This document shows, piece after piece, positions 12,493 to 25,216 of a stretch of 64,000 nt of DNA (within the stretch, counting starts at the first letter, position 1; the number at the start of each line of letters is the position of its first letter). Source of the stretch: Pomacea canaliculata. Its lineage: Eukaryota > Mollusca > Gastropoda > Architaenioglossa > Ampullariidae. The notes under the pieces are model-generated. The model ran no database searches. It was not told the DNA's origin and saw only the letters and a program-made list of their open reading frames with translations. The position numbers were made by a program, and so were the translations under genes. The stretch covers positions 27,933,319 to 27,997,318 of the forward strand of contig NC_037591.1 in NCBI RefSeq assembly GCF_003073045.1. The letters run 5' to 3'.

Positions 12493-12570
12493 TATATAAT
12501 ATACAGGAACACTTCAATTATTCAACATTCAAAGAATATCTGTTTACTTACCGCTGTCCTGACGAAGAAA
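12493..12570 (+). promoter_or_regulatory. g3 TATA-like box and non-coding exon 1
   Basis: TATATAAT at 12493 is followed by an exon that ends at 12570 (CGAAGAAA|GTAAGC). Exon and flank resemble those of g2 (shared GGAACACTTC, then ATTATTCAA, then TCTGTTTACTT). Confidence 0.7.
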
Positions 12571-12929
12571 GTAAGCAATATTCAAACTATGATTTTCAAC
12601 TGAGCTATGTGACAACATTGGAAACTTCAGCTTTACTCCTTTCTGTTTAAAATGATTAGAAACAATTTGGTTTTCTTAGCCTTATGTCACTGGCAAATCT
12701 AACGTGAATAACTGAGGGTTAATGCTACTTTTCTCTCGGGTTAAGTACCGTTAAAGCTTTGTTTTATATTTGTTTGATTTAGACATGACACATCAGTGCA
12801 TGTATCACAAGTTACTGTAAATGTTATGAAAATTGTTTAGATATTGCTGTTTGATGTAACTAAACTTTATTCTCTAAGTGTACTGAATACAAAGTAAAAG
12901 CTATAGATGACATTTAAATATGACAAGGT

Positions 12930-13440
12930 ACCGCCAATTAAGGTACCAGAATTTTCGGTAATATTATATATATACACAGTAATTCCTCCCTATCCCGGAG
13001 GCTACGTTCCGGAGAGCCCAGCAATAGGTGACAATCCGCGAAGTATCGGGGTTATAATTATATATATAAAGCTTTATAAACCCTTCACACACTCCTATAA
13101 ACCTTTCTCATTCTCTTATTAACCTTTCCCACACATTTATAAACACTTCATAAACATTTCCTTGGTGAATAATACAATATTCACCAGCCAATTAAATACC
13201 TATAAATATTGCGTTAAATTCAATTTAATATTTTTTTATTATGTTTGTATCAACGTTTTTATGTTTTTTATTGTTTTAAATTTTTAGACAAAATTAATTA
13301 AAATATTATGTAAATACCGGAAAATCCAGGGATAAAGCAAAAAGTCCACAATACAGAATTAGATATATTTAAAAAAAACCGGAATACACTGAAGCTGCAT
13401 GAAGTGAACCGCGATATTGCTAGGCATTACTGGGTGTTAT
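12930..13440. mobile_element. Possible non-autonomous DNA transposon remnant in g3 intron 1
   Basis: The left end carries GTAATTCCTCCCTATCCCGG, then GAGAGCCCAGCAATAGGTG and CCGCGAAGTATCGGGG. The right end carries GTGAACCGCGATATTGCTAG. Ends of this kind, with CCGCGA and CCCGG blocks around an AT-rich non-coding core, are seen in many invertebrate DNA-transposon derivatives. I could not define terminal inverted repeats or target-site duplications, so the family is open. Its presence would explain why this first intron is about 1.6 kb. Confidence 0.35.
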
Positions 13441-14186
13441 TTTATATGTACCTTTAATTCTTTAAAATTATTATCTTAACAATGGCACTGCTACCCTAAA
13501 GCGCACGATATTAGCTGAATTGAATTACGAACTTGTTTTTGAATGAATAAACAGCATTTAATAGCTCTATAATTAGGAATATTTTCTTTCTAAATACATG
13601 TATAAAGAAATCAATCTCTCTTAATTAAATCCATCCTGACATAGCAAGATTTTGAAAAACGAATAGAAAATAGCACTCAATGTACTTTCAAAACATTTTT
13701 TTTTGACAGAGCTCATTTTTTACTTAAAATTCGTCGATTTCGTAACGCGTTGTCCATCTTCCTCGTCTTTAGGTGCATGGTTAAGAAAAACAATAATCAA
13801 TTCGGAAATGTAGAACAAATGGTTGGTGAAGTTACATTCCATTATAAATAGATCTGTATACATGTATAGTTATTAATTTTAGTAATCGTAAAACCTAGTC
13901 CAATTCAAAGCTTAAGGAAAGCACGAAAACAAAAAACTAAACATCACGACCATTGAATCGTGGTAACGCTGGAGGAAGACACGTGTCTGCGCGCACTGTG
14001 CAGTGAACCGAGACGAAGTGAAGCCGTCAGAAGATGCTAAAGAATTGAACACCGCATCGGAAATCCAAACGCTCAGAACTATCAGATATACTTTCATTAT
14101 ATGACATCGAAAAAATATCATTAATTATATTTGCAAGAGCTGTGGGAAAATGTATCTTGAGTTGCAGTTGTCATCTCGATCTCACC

Positions 14187-15405
14187 ATGAAGTGTCTGCT
14201 TGTCCTTGCTCTTCTTTGTGCTGCTGCTTATGGCCAGATGTGCAATGGAGGCATGAGAGGCATTCACGGGATGAGAGGCAATCACGGCATAGGAGGCATG
14301 CGTGGGTCGGGAGGCATGAGCTTGATGAGCATGGTGGGATGCATGTGTATAGGTATGACACACGTCGTATCTCTGCTTCTGATGGTGTTACCTTTAGTCT
14401 CTCTTAGAACCGTGCATTGCTACTGTACTACTTGTATCGAACTGAGATGATTTGTCTGTATCTGTAAATGTCCTCCGCTTTCGTCAATACCTTTAATTTC
14501 ATTTTAAAAGTTTAAGTTCTTTACCTACATCCTCAACATTAAAGAATGATCTGCTATGCTATGGTATGATATGAAGAAATATAATTAGCATGCAATGAAG
14601 CCAGCACGCTACAAGCCATTCTTGGCACCAAACAAAACTAGGATTGATGTATCGTTGTAAAGAAATGCAACCGCACTGTGCATCAAGAACATTCGACGTA
14701 AAGATCCCCCACCTCCGTCAATGACAGAACTATGAACAGACTAAACAAACACAGCTACATACAAACATCACCGACAGTTCAACGATTGTGTTTTAGTAAC
14801 ATGGTGTCACAAGTAGGAATGATGTTTAGTATCTGCATCAGCGTGTCAGCGAGGACACAAAAAGCAATAATTTTCTATGTTTGTCCTGCCAGAGCGTCTG
14901 GCACGGGATCAGGTGGGTGCCATGCTCGCTGAACATCCAACCTTGACGGTGGCCGAGTGTGAAGCCAGGTGTGACGCCCTCTTCGTGCTTGACAGTGTTC
15001 CATCAGATGAGGCGCTCACCGATGCAGCTTGCGCCAATCAGTGTCAGGCGTAAGCAACCTATTTACCTCTCTGTTTGTATCTGTACATACGTATGTATGT
15101 GTGTCTGTACGATGCGTGTGTATGCATCTACTTTATACACTTATTCAGGCCTGTGAGAAGCATTCAAAACAAAACTTGGTTTGCACGCTGTGAGAATAAT
15201 GTACCTTTGATGCCATTGCTTGTAGGATTTGGTATCCACATGCGAGGCGAGCTTTGTCAGCCACTTTGTTAATGCAAAACTTTCCGACTGATACCGGCAG
15301 GATAATAAATGATGTGACACGGCTACAGGCGGAGGCAGCAGTTAGTTAACTCTAACATTTGCTTTCAGACAAATTAATGTGGCCACTGAGGCCCCAGAGG
15401 TGTAA
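14187..15405 (+). CDS. g3: secreted CX3C-domain protein with Gly/Met/His linker
   Basis: Coding exons are 14187-14352, 14893-15049 and 15369-15405, giving 119 residues; exon 2 begins at 14168. The signal peptide is MKCLLVLALLCAAAYGQ. The linker is built of degenerate GMRG and GGM units and carries three extra cysteines. The domain begins ERLARDQVGAMLAEHP and its first cysteine pair reads CEARC. The loop between the pairs is 19 residues, as in g1 and g2. The tail is AQINVATEAPEV. AATAAA lies at 15532. The exon 4 sequence GGCCACTGAGGCC also occurs in g1 exon 4, so the two tails share ancestry despite their different lengths. Confidence 0.9.
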
Positions 15406-15539
15406 ACCTTGAGACGACTGAAAGGTCAGGGGAGGCAATCGTCACAGATGAGTAGCGGATTAGCCCCAGCACCAGAACTTACGTCCCCTTAAAATACTTA
15501 GCTACGATGGGTGTTAAAATGAACTCATATGAATAAAAA

Positions 15540-17050
15540 AAAGGCAAGTATTTGGTTTTAGTGTGTTTCTTGTCTATTTGCACATACAGAGAGAGAGAGA
15601 GAGAAATATGGAGGAAGGCCAGTAGGGTAAATACGAAAAGTAAGAGAAATACATACGGGTGCATATAAATGCAGTTACGAGCAACAGCTATAGTATTAAA
15701 ACTAATTGTCTTCTCACACACTATCTCACACCCACCCACACCCACTGGGTCAACTACGGGGTAGTATGATGAACCACACGAGGATAGGACATACTAGTCT
15801 GAACACCTACGCATTTCGTATCCTGTTCTTTAATGTCTGTCCACTGTATATGGATTTTCTAAGAAGTAACTCAAGTGCAAAGACATTTAAAACGATGTTT
15901 AATTAACGACCGATTTCCACGTTTCCTCCCTTTGACAGCTGAACAATACTATGAGACTGATATGTTTAAAATCCAGTTCCATAACTGTTATATTTTAGTA
16001 GATTTACATCGCTCAGACGTTGGCAAATGCAGTATTACAGTGCTTATAGTATACACTTCTGTCCTCATTTTGTGCCATGCCATTGATAGTTTTACTTTTT
16101 CAAAGGAGTTTTAGCTATACATATGTAATTATAAAAATACCATAGAACATTCCCATAACATGTATTGAATAAACAATGTTTTAAAACACGAGTAAATTTG
16201 TTTTAATTTTAATTTTAGAAAATTACACAACTATCTCATACTTCGAATGAAATATTCAAGATATAAAAAAATCTGACATTTGAAGTTTTAAAGTATAATT
16301 AACAAAGTACCATTCTTTCTGCAAGATATAAAACCACCATGTCAATAATTTCTCACATTTGATTTATGTAGACTTGTTGGGGACGGCACACAAGTCGCAG
16401 ACAACACTTTGCATCTCACACGTGTTCTTTCTTGCAACAGATTACAAAGATGTGTACGTGGGCTTACAGTTCTGTATTATTCGGGAGCTTGTCTTGACTT
16501 TAGGGGAGGGCAGTTAATTTCACCAACCTCAAATCAATACATGTAAATGACTATAAATCATAAATAACATATCAATGTCAGAAGTGACTCTCAACCTTCC
16601 AGTCATCCAATCTCTAAAAACGAAAGTTACTTTAGTAGTTTTTAAATGTCTTCAGTTTTGTAAACCATACAGTCCCTCCAATGGGAACCGTGACTGAAGA
16701 TCGGTATCTCAATGCATACAGAATTCCAAACTTCTCACTTTCGGTGAAGTCCAGGAACGATCACACTTACACACATACATACACTGCCCTGAATACTATA
16801 ATTTGAGGCCTCTGGGGTTGACGAGGCCAACTTTCCAGGCTGACGACGATGTTATAGTGCCTGTACCCCAGAGCAGTGACGACTATGTTGACACACCTGG
16901 CTGACATGATCCACTTCAATTCGTTTTTCTTAATTCCTAACAAGACTATCACCATACTTTAAAGTCTCTGAGCACTGGTAAAGAGTATTCAACGGGTTTT
17001 GCAATCCAGTGATTGTTTGTGATACTGGGGCAACATTATCAGCAAAAAGT
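15540..17050. other. Spacer between g3 and the LINE fragment
   Basis: AT-rich spacer with short GA and CA tracts. Open frames here are short and unlike known proteins. No gene seen. Confidence 0.5.
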
Positions 17051-17059
17051 AAAATAAAT

Positions 17060-17660
17060 AACTCAAAAAGTTATAGGGTTAAGTGGATACTACACTTCCC
17101 CATTTCTCATATTCATTTGTGTCCCTTGTCAGTTCGTTTATAAGCAAGGTGAATAGTACAGGGCTACAAAACTCACGGGGGCATCCAATACAATCAGATA
17201 ACTTTGCATCAGCTCTCCCTCTAGCCTTCACATTATTGTATATGCTTTTAATTGCTTAAACATTTATCCTTTTAAACCAATTTTTAACACAATCAATAGT
17301 TTGTTTTTTTCTTGAAGTCATCCCAAACTTTTGACAAAAAGTCTATGATAGTCTATTTTCGTTTTAGCAGAACGGCTTTGATTGCTCGCCGCTGAACACT
17401 TGCTAGAGGTTTGATGGAAACTCCAGTAGCCGAGTCCCAGAGGATGGAAGCGTAGTCAATGATTGTCTGGATGTGGGTTGTATAGAACAGTTTTCTTGTG
17501 TGGGGGTCTAGGAAATGTTTAATTCTTGACAGCTGGTAGACTTTCTTGGAGATGTTTTTGCTTGAGGTTGAGATGTGTTGGGACCATAATAAGTTATTGT
17601 CAATGGTAACACCCATGAGTTTGTGGAACTGTACTTCCATTACTGATTGAGCGCAATCAC
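17060..17660 (-). mobile_element. Truncated non-LTR retrotransposon (LINE), reverse transcriptase C-terminal part
   Basis: On the minus strand, 17660-17353 encodes a block typical of the end of LINE reverse transcriptases (HKLMGVTIDNNLLWSQHI, then RKLFYTTHIQTIIDYASILW and SVQRRAIKAV). Further along, 17200-17060 still reads GCPREFCSPVLFTLLINELT, which matches the GCPQGS-SPLLF region of the RT palm. The palm segment therefore lies 3' of the block that should follow it, so the copy is rearranged or composed of two pieces. It is interrupted and non-functional. It belongs to the Jockey/CR1-like groups at best; the clade is not resolved. Confidence 0.8.
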
Positions 17661-17890
17661 ATACATGCACACAAATTCTATCTGTCTCTCTCTCTCTCAC
17701 ACACACACACACATATTCAGCGCAACACACATCCCTTTTAAGAACATCCAAGTGAGAGGCAAACAAATTCATCATCAAACATTTCTTATCAAACAAAATG
17801 AAACTGTTTTTTAATTCCACTTTTTAATCAAACAGGATAGTCATCACCAGGTTAAATAACTGCATGGTCTGCATCCTGTAGGCACAGGTC

Positions 17891-18838
17891 TCACCTCGCT
17901 GTAGGCAGGTCACCAGGGCCATTAATTTGCCTGTAAAATGTTGCTATGTGTTACTATTTGAATATTCAAGGCATACAGAATCTGAATGATTTTTATGTAT
18001 ATATATATATCAGAAGTAATAGCTTGATCAAATGAGATTAGTTAACAGTAAGATGTTTTCTTTAGAATGCAAAGCAGGTCATGTTGTGTGCTCCATGATG
18101 CGATTGCCTGAACATCATACGTTTAATACTTTCACTGGAAATGTCAGTCTACATTTGGAAAATAGTTGTGATCATTGTGTTTAAGACAGAAGTGTGAACA
18201 AAGCTACAAATGCTTCAATCACACACACACACACATACTGAAGTTACAGAAAAGTTTTAAACTTACGATTCGCACTCTGAGGCACAGTCACGGTCTGTCA
18301 GTTTTTCAGATGGTAGATAATCGAGTGCAAAGGCGGCATCGCACTTGGCTATACACCAAGGGATCGTTACGGGTTCGGTGGCACTAGTAAGGATCTCAGA
18401 AACCTCATTCCATACCAGGTACGCTGCACGACACCGTGAGTGGTCCATGTGAGTTATCCAGATGACCAGGTTCAGTGTGAATTTACCACATCACATAGTT
18501 TGTTTATCCATATCAACGTGTGTAGTGGGAGGTACCCATATTTACAAGCAAACGATAATCAGTTTAATCCATGCAGAACCTCGCAATGTTAGTGGCATGT
18601 ACAAATACTAGCATGAGGCATGAGAAATCTACTTTAGCAAAGACCTGATAATAAAATTTATTTTAATTTACTCGATTATGTAGTAGTGTAAAATATGAAA
18701 GTCGTGATACATGTCATACATATTAATGGCTACCTAGAACAACAAAGTTTCTAGCCTACAGGCCGGGTCCACGTGCTGTCCTTGTCCCTGAATGAAAAGG
18801 ACGAAGCAGACGACCGCGAACAGGACAAGGCACCTCAT
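17891..18838 (-). CDS. g4: divergent secreted CX3C-domain protein
   Basis: Minus-strand coding exons are 18838-18760, 18423-18267 and 17930-17891, giving 91 residues; exon 2 begins at 18849. The signal peptide is MRCLVLFAVVCFVLFIQG, with a short linker (QGQHVDPA). The domain (SYLVWNEVSEILTSATEP...) is the most diverged in the cluster: Trp-Cys replaces the usual Glu-Cys or Asp-Cys before the first pair and one residue is added ahead of it. All four cysteines are kept. The tail is SQINGPGDLPTAR. An ATTAAA signal lies at 17823-17828. Exon 1 lies inside the left arm of the large palindrome while exons 2-4 lie outside it. Confidence 0.85.
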
Positions 18839-19268
18839 GGTGATGAAGACTAAAGGAACAGGAAACAAAAAGTGATGAAGATTGAACTAGATACTTCAAA
18901 ATGTATGATCGCATTTGTAAACGCTTTTTCTGTTCACCTAAAATGTCTACAGGGTTGGTACCCTCTACTATCTTGGTCATAACTGCTGTGGTTCCCGCCT
19001 GCCTAAACATTTACCAATCTACCATATTTACTTTTGCATACTTTGTTAAAACGTCCGCCAGATGATATTTATCAGAAAAAACATACTGATCAATACTGAG
19101 AAAACACTTTTCTTACATTTAAAAGAATAACTAAACTATGACTTTACAAATATTTTTTAATCTTTAAATTATTCACCACTCAAAACTATCTGATCTTGAA
19201 ATTCTTTGCCTACTACCTAAATGTTTAGAACCGTCAAACATGAGGTTATTTGAAAAGACGATTCTTAC

Positions 19269-19312
19269 CTTTTCACAGATGGAGATGACGGACACGGGTG
19301 TCTTTATTTATA
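19269..19312 (-). promoter_or_regulatory. g4 TATA box and non-coding exon 1
   Basis: TATAAATA (19312-19305, minus) precedes an untranslated exon ending at 19269 (GAAAAG|GTAAGA). A CCCAAAATAGC element lies upstream at 19384-19374 and AAGACCAGAGTTTTCTTC follows it. Confidence 0.8.
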
Positions 19313-20274
19313 CCAGATTCACTTGCCTGGACAAGACGAAGAAAACTCTGGTCTTTGTGACACAGCTATTTTGGGTAGAAGGTTGAACTCTAGGGTTAAT
19401 TGTTCTGTACAGAGACAAGATAAGATTGATGCAGCTTGTTTACCTAGTTTGAAGTGGGATAGGTAGGGGTGTGTGTTCTTGAAAAAAAAAAGAAGAAAAG
19501 GAAAGAAAGATGTATTGTACTTGTATTTTTTTCCCTCCTTGCGGTTTATCAAGAGCACATCTCAACCTTAAGCCACTCGACTCACATTTGCTTGTGTATG
19601 GGCTTTTGTATATGTGAATGTCTATGTATGCGTCCGTGCGTTTGTGTGTGTGTGTGTGTGAATATGTGTGTTTGTGTGGAAAGATAGAGACAGAATAAGT
19701 TTGGTGTGTGTGTGTGTGAGGGGGGAGGTATATATAGTTTATTTTCAGGATTTCGAGGCTTACTAGGTGCTACAGGATCTTTCGGTCCTTCCTCATCCAT
19801 CCTAACTGCCGTGATTAGCTTAAAGGAGTTATTTTTAGGCTTTAACCACCCTCGAATTTGTATTGTCACAAGGTAGGCTTACGTTGGGTGTTGCAAAGTT
19901 CACGACTAGTCTGGTGAATGTTCATGTATTAGAGTCAGTGATGTAAGTCAGTCCTTGAAAGATGTACTTAAAATGTCTAAACATGGACCACCCGTGTAGA
20001 TAAGAAATGTTGAGTGGGGAGTGAAAACGTACCAGTTTATTTTTAGTATGTTGAGATGCTATCCGTTGACTACCACACATTTTCGTTATAAAACAAAGCT
20101 TTAAAAATAAAGAACTAAAAACAAGTCACCAAGGCGGAGTCATTTATGTTTATTTAACAGACAAATTGAGTTTATCTGTCTTCCTCCACTCCTTCATCAA
20201 GTGGAATAGTTATCAGCAGTTGTACTTCAGAATGAGTGTATCGCGGACGACTGACGTCTCGCCTCTCTTTGACT

Positions 20275-21473
20275 TTAGCGGGCACCAGGGCCGTGGGGCT
20301 CACCAGTGGGGTGGTGGGGAGCACCAGAGGATGGTCCTTCGATTTGGCTGAAAATGATTGGCAGTATGTTGATAACTTAACATTTATTTAAACTGGAATG
20401 TTTGACAAATTCAGGCAATAAATGGTAAAGATTTTTGTCTAAATGTATATCAAAGAACGAATACCTTAATCTCACCAAAAAGATCTGTTACATGGCTAAG
20501 GTTCGTGCAGCCATTGTTATGTTCCAAGTGGCGCATGGTAACTCATCACATTTCTTAATAAACACTGGTGAGTGATAATAAGTTCTACATTCTACAATTT
20601 GCTCGTCGAGTTTTAGGCTCAAACATTTTGTTCAACATAAAAGTGAGTCTACATGAAACAGTTGTCATAAATTTGTGTTAAATGTTAAAGTGTAAAAAAC
20701 ATTTTGTTAATATTATTAATCATTATACATACTATGTACGTACATACCAACACACATACATAAAGCAGTGGATATTAATGTAATGATACAGAAAGTTGCA
20801 GGCTTACAGTCTGCATTCGATGGCACAGTCGCGGTCAGTGATGGTCTCGTCCTGAGGAGCATCGAGGACGAAGACGGCGTCACACTTGGTTGTGCACTCG
20901 GCCACGGTCAGGGATGGGGTGGCTTGAAGGAGGGCGTGGACCTCGTCTGCTACCAGGCGCACTGCCATCACAACCCATCACAACCGCCACGTCAGTGATT
21001 TGTGTAGTGCTGGGTATCTTGATTACCGTGTATAGTGTAGGTAATGGGTTCTATAGACTACCATATGTAGCGTGGTACCCATATAGAGTATATAATGGGA
21101 TATCTAAATTATCATGTCTAGTCATATCACCTTCTACACATTACAGTCTCGGTTATCCAGATTACCATATGCAGTGTGGATTATCAATATTGCGATTGAC
21201 CTGGATACAGTAAGTGACTCTAATCGGATTGTAAGTGGCTTGCAGAGATATCAGTCATTAAATTTAGAGATATTTCCGATGCTTTTACGATTTTGTGGCT
21301 TCTGTCTTTACAAAATGTCTTTTACAACGAAATCTAACACATCTAATGACTATCAAGAAGAACAACATTTGTAGCGTACTTGCTGGGTCACCATGCTCGC
21401 CTGGACCATGTCCACCTGGACCCTGAGCGTAAGCGACAGCGCAGACGACAGCGAAGACGAGAAGACACCTCAT
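20275..21473 (-). CDS. g5: secreted CX3C-domain protein (left palindrome arm)
   Basis: Minus-strand coding exons are 21473-21380, 20961-20808 and 20347-20275, giving 106 residues. The signal peptide is MRCLLVFAVVCAVAYAQ and the linker a Gly/His stretch (GPGGHGPGEHGDPA). The domain begins MRLVADEVHALLQATPSLTV and ends CAIECRL, with an 18-residue loop between the cysteine pairs. The tail is rich in Gly, Pro and His (LQIEGPSSGAPHHPTGEPHG). AATAAA lies at 20154-20149. It is the mirror copy of g6. Its first domain half (HALLQ, AECTTKC) is like g7 rather than g6, while its end (ETITDRDCAIEC) is identical to g6. Confidence 0.92.
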
Positions 21474-21883
21474 TGTGATGAACACTGAAACATCATGCAG
21501 CATCTATGTACTTGTGTAAAGCTTCTTAGTTGTAGCATGTATGTTTTCTGGATGTTTCATTACCATTAAAATCATGCTTTAAAACCGTTTCTTTAAAAGA
21601 ATTGAACCTTTCGTCCAGTCATTCATTCAATCGTTTTATATTCATTCCATTGAAAACAGACAAAAAGGACTCGAAGCATTATTGAAGAATGGTGACAGAA
21701 AACATTTTTGTTAAGTTAGAACAAAAAAATTAAATAAAAATATTCCTATCTTCTCAATGTTTATCAAACGTTACACAAGTTCTACTACTACACTTTTCTC
21801 CAGTGCCGATTTAAATAAAAAATTGTCTCAGTCTGCAAACCAAACAAATGTCGAGCACTAGATATTGAAAGAAGACCTCTTAC

Positions 21884-21941
21884 CTTCTGTTGTAGAGGTA
21901 GATGACAATGATGGACCCCCTGTATCTAGTCTTTATTTATA
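21884..21941 (-). promoter_or_regulatory. g5 TATA box and non-coding exon 1
   Basis: TATAAATA (21941-21934) precedes an exon ending at 21884 (CAGAAG|GTAAGA). Upstream lie a CGCCCAAGATTATTTTG element (about 22008-21996) and GGAGACCATAGTTTTGG. Confidence 0.8.
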
Positions 21942-22080
21942 CAAGGTTTGCTGACCAAAGACACAGAAACCAAAACTATGGTCTCCTTCGTCAAAATAAT
22001 CTTGGGCGAAACTCAAAACTATCGAGACTATTTTTTGGTACTTTAGGCTGTATTCATTTAAGAAATGAGGACAGATACGG

Positions 22081-22537
22081 TGTGTGTGTGCGTGAGAGAG
22101 AGAGAGAGGGAGTTATCTACATTTCTCTGTTGACATGCGTGCGTTGGTGTCTATGTGATAAGGTCAGAGTACAATTGTGGACACCAGGTGTTGACCCACT
22201 AGTAGATAATAATCCAGATGCAAAGTCATGTCAGTGTCTGGCACCAAGTGTTGATGTGAAACGCGGACGTCAGCCTTTCACTTTCACTACGTCATCTTCC
22301 ATGGAGATAGCAAGTCACGTGACAACGAGACGTCACCCAACCGCCCCGAGAGTGGGTAGGTGGGACAGGTGAATAAAGAACATAACAACGGACGTCAGTG
22401 CACGTGATTGAACGCACGCACACACCCGTAGCCTAGTTTTACCCAAGAGAGAAGGAAATCGTCGGTATTCAGATCGATTCACTGAGATCGTAATAGTAGA
22501 TAATATCCCATAAGGCATGATTCTCTTCACATTTACC
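22081..22537. other. Palindrome spacer between the g5 and g6 promoters
   Basis: A unique sequence of about 457 bp separates the two arms. It has a short TG then GA tract near 22080-22110, and a GGTGTTGACCCACTAG block followed 40 bp later by a related AAGTGTTGATGTG. No gene is evident. It sits between two divergent promoters. Confidence 0.7.
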
Positions 22538-22675
22538 ATATCGATGTCCTCGATTTCAAATGAATACAGCCTAAAGTACCAAAAAATAGTCTCGATAGTT
22601 TTGAGTTTCGCCCAAGACTATTTTGACGAAGGAGACCATAGTTTTGGTTTCTGTGTCTTTGGTCAGCAAACCTTG

Positions 22676-22733
22676 TATAAATAAAGACTAGATACAGGGT
22701 GTCCATCATTGTCATCTACCTCTACAACAGAAG
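22676..22733 (+). promoter_or_regulatory. g6 TATA box and non-coding exon 1
   Basis: TATAAATA at 22676-22683, exon end at 22733 (CAGAAG|GTAAGG). The mirror of the g5 promoter; CGCCCAAGACTATTTTG lies at about 22608-22624. Confidence 0.8.
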
Positions 22734-23140
22734 GTAAGGGGTCTCCTTTCAATATTTAATGCTCGACATTTGTTTGTTTTCACGGCTGAGACAATTTTTT
22801 TTAAATCGGCACTGAAGAAAAGTGTAGCAGTAGAACTTGTGTAACGTTTGGTAGAAATTGAGAAGAGTGAACGTTTTTAGCTCATTTTTTGTTGTTTCTA
22901 ACTTAACAAAATGTTTTCTGTCACCATTCTTCAATAATACATCAGTCCTTTTTGTCTGTTTTCAACGGAATGAGTATAAAAAGATTTAATGACTGGACGA
23001 AAGGTTCAATTCGTTTAAATAAACGAAGGTTTTAAAGTATGATTTTAATGGTAATGAAACATCCAGAAAACATACATGCTACAACTAAGAAGTTTTACAC
23101 AAGTACATAGATGCTGCATGATCTTTCAGTGTTCATCACA

Positions 23141-24347
23141 ATGAGGTGTCTTCTCGTCTTCGCTGTCGTCTGCGCTGTCGCTTACGCTCAGGGTCCAGGT
23201 GGACATGGCGACCATGGTAACCCGGCAAGTACGCTACAAATGTTGTTCTTCTTGGTAGTCATTAGATGTGTTAGATTTCATTGTAAAAAGACATTTTGTA
23301 AAGACAGAAGCAACAAAACCGTAAACGCATCGGAAAATATCTCTAAATTTAATGACTGGTATCTCCGCAAGCCACTTACAATCCAATTATAGTCACTTAC
23401 TGTATCCAGGTCGATGGCAATATTGATAATCCACACTGCATATGGTAATCTGGATAACCGAGACTGTAATGTGTAGAAGGTGATATGACTAGACATGATA
23501 ATTTAGATATCACATTACGTACACCATATGGGTAACACGCTACACATGGTAGTCTATAGAACCCATTACCTACACTATACACGGTAGTCAAGATAACCAG
23601 CACTACACAAATCGCTGACATGGCGGTTGTGTTGGGTTGTGATGGCAGTGCGCCTGGTAGCAGACGAGGTGGCAGCTCTCCTCAAAGCCACCCCATCCCT
23701 GACCGTGGATCAGTGCACAGCCAAGTGTGACGCCGTCTTCGCCCTCGATGCTCCTCAGGACGAGACCATCACTGACCGCGACTGTGCCATCGAATGCAGA
23801 CTGTAAGCCTGCAACTTTCTGTATCATTACATGAATATTCACTTCTTAATGTATGTGTGTTTGTATGTACGTACATAGTATGTATAATGATTAATAATAT
23901 TAACAAAATGTTTTTTACACTTTAACATTTAACACAAATTTATGACAACTGTTTCATGTAGACTCACTTTTATGTTGAACAAAATGTTTGAGCCAAAAAT
24001 TCGACGAGCAAATTGTAGAACGTAGAACCTATTATCACTCACCAGTGTTTATTAAGAATGCATGAGTTACCATGCGCCACTTGGAACATAACAATGGCTG
24101 CACGACCTGTTGAGGAATCTAGTGAACCTTAGCCATGAAACAGACTTTTTGGTGAGGTTGAGGTATTCCTTCTTTGATATACATTTAGACAAAAATCTTT
24201 ACCATTTATTGCGTGAATTTGTCAAACATTCCAGTTTAAATAAATGTTATCAACATACTGCCAATCATTTTCAGCCAAATCGAAGGACCACCCTCTGGTG
24301 CTCCCCAACACCCCACTGGTGAGCCCCACGGTCCTGGTGCCCGCTAA
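23141..24347 (+). CDS. g6: secreted CX3C-domain protein (right palindrome arm)
   Basis: Coding exons are 23141-23228, 23649-23802 and 24275-24347, giving 104 residues; exon 2 begins at 23130. The signal peptide is identical to that of g5, and the linker is GPGGHGDHGNPA. The domain begins MRLVADEVAALLKATPSLTV, with DQCTAKC at the first pair. That stretch is identical to g8 and differs from its mirror g5, while ETITDRDCAIECRL is identical to g5. The tail is LQIEGPPSGAPQHPTGEPHG and beyond. AATAAA lies at 24468-24473. Gly/His-rich linker and tail place it with g5, g7 and g8. Confidence 0.92.
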
Positions 24348-25216
24348 AGTCACAGAGAGGCGAGACGTCAGTCGTCCACGATACACTCATTCTGAAGTAC
24401 AACTGCTGATAACTATTCCACTTGATGAAAGAGTGGAGTAAGACAGATAAACTCAATTTGTCTGTTAAATAAACATAAATGACTTCACCTTGGTGACTTG
24501 CTTTTACTTCTTTTTATTAAGCTCATTTTTAAAGCGAAAATGTCTGGTAGTCAACGGATAGCATCTCGACATACTAAAAATAAATTGCTGTCCCTCCCCA
24601 CTCAATATTTCTTATCTACACAGGTTGTCCATGTTTAGACATTTTAAGTACATCTTTCAAGGACTGACTTACATCACTGACTCTAATGCAAGAACATTCA
24701 CCAGACTAGTCGTGAACTTCGCAACACCCAACGTAAGCCGACCGTGTGACAATACAAATTCCAGGTTAAAGCCTAAAAAAAGTCCTTTAAGCTAATCACG
24801 GCATTTAGGATGGATGAGGAAGGACCGACAAATCGTGTAGCACCTAGCAAGCCTCGAAATCCTGAAAAGAAACTATTTATACCCCCTCCTCACACACACC
24901 AAACATTTTCTGTCTCTGTCTTTCCACACAAACACACATATTCACACGCACACACACAAACGCACGGACACATGCATAGACATTGACATATACACAAGCC
25001 CATACACAAGCAAATGTGAGTCGAGTGGCCTAAGGTTGAGATGTGCTCTTGATAAACCGCAAGGAGAGAAAAATACAAGTACAATACATCTTTCTTTCTT
25101 TTTCTTCTTTTTTTGAAGAACACACCCCCTACCTATCCCACTTCAAACTAGGTAAACAAGCTGCATCAATCTTATCTTGTCTCTGTACAGAACAATTAAC
25201 CCTAGAGTTCAACCTT

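Larger units (their letters stand above)
19173..22080. repeat. Large palindrome, left arm
   Basis: This segment is repeated in reverse complement at 22538-25422. Outer ends: ATTCACCACTCAAAACTATC on the left and its complement near 25422. Inner ends: TTTGGTACTTTAGGCTGTAT near 22050 and its complement near 22570. It contains g4 exon 1 with its promoter and all of g5. Similarity is high through exons, introns and spacers, with scattered substitutions and small indels. Confidence 0.9.

Noticed and set aside
20768-20998. Plus-strand open frames with a recurring SDGLVLRSIEDEDGV-type sequence, also at 23.6, 26.7, 29.8, 38.1 and 44.1 kb
   Set aside because: They are the antisense of exon 3 in the cluster genes. 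Their recurrence reflects the conserved exon and not a second family.
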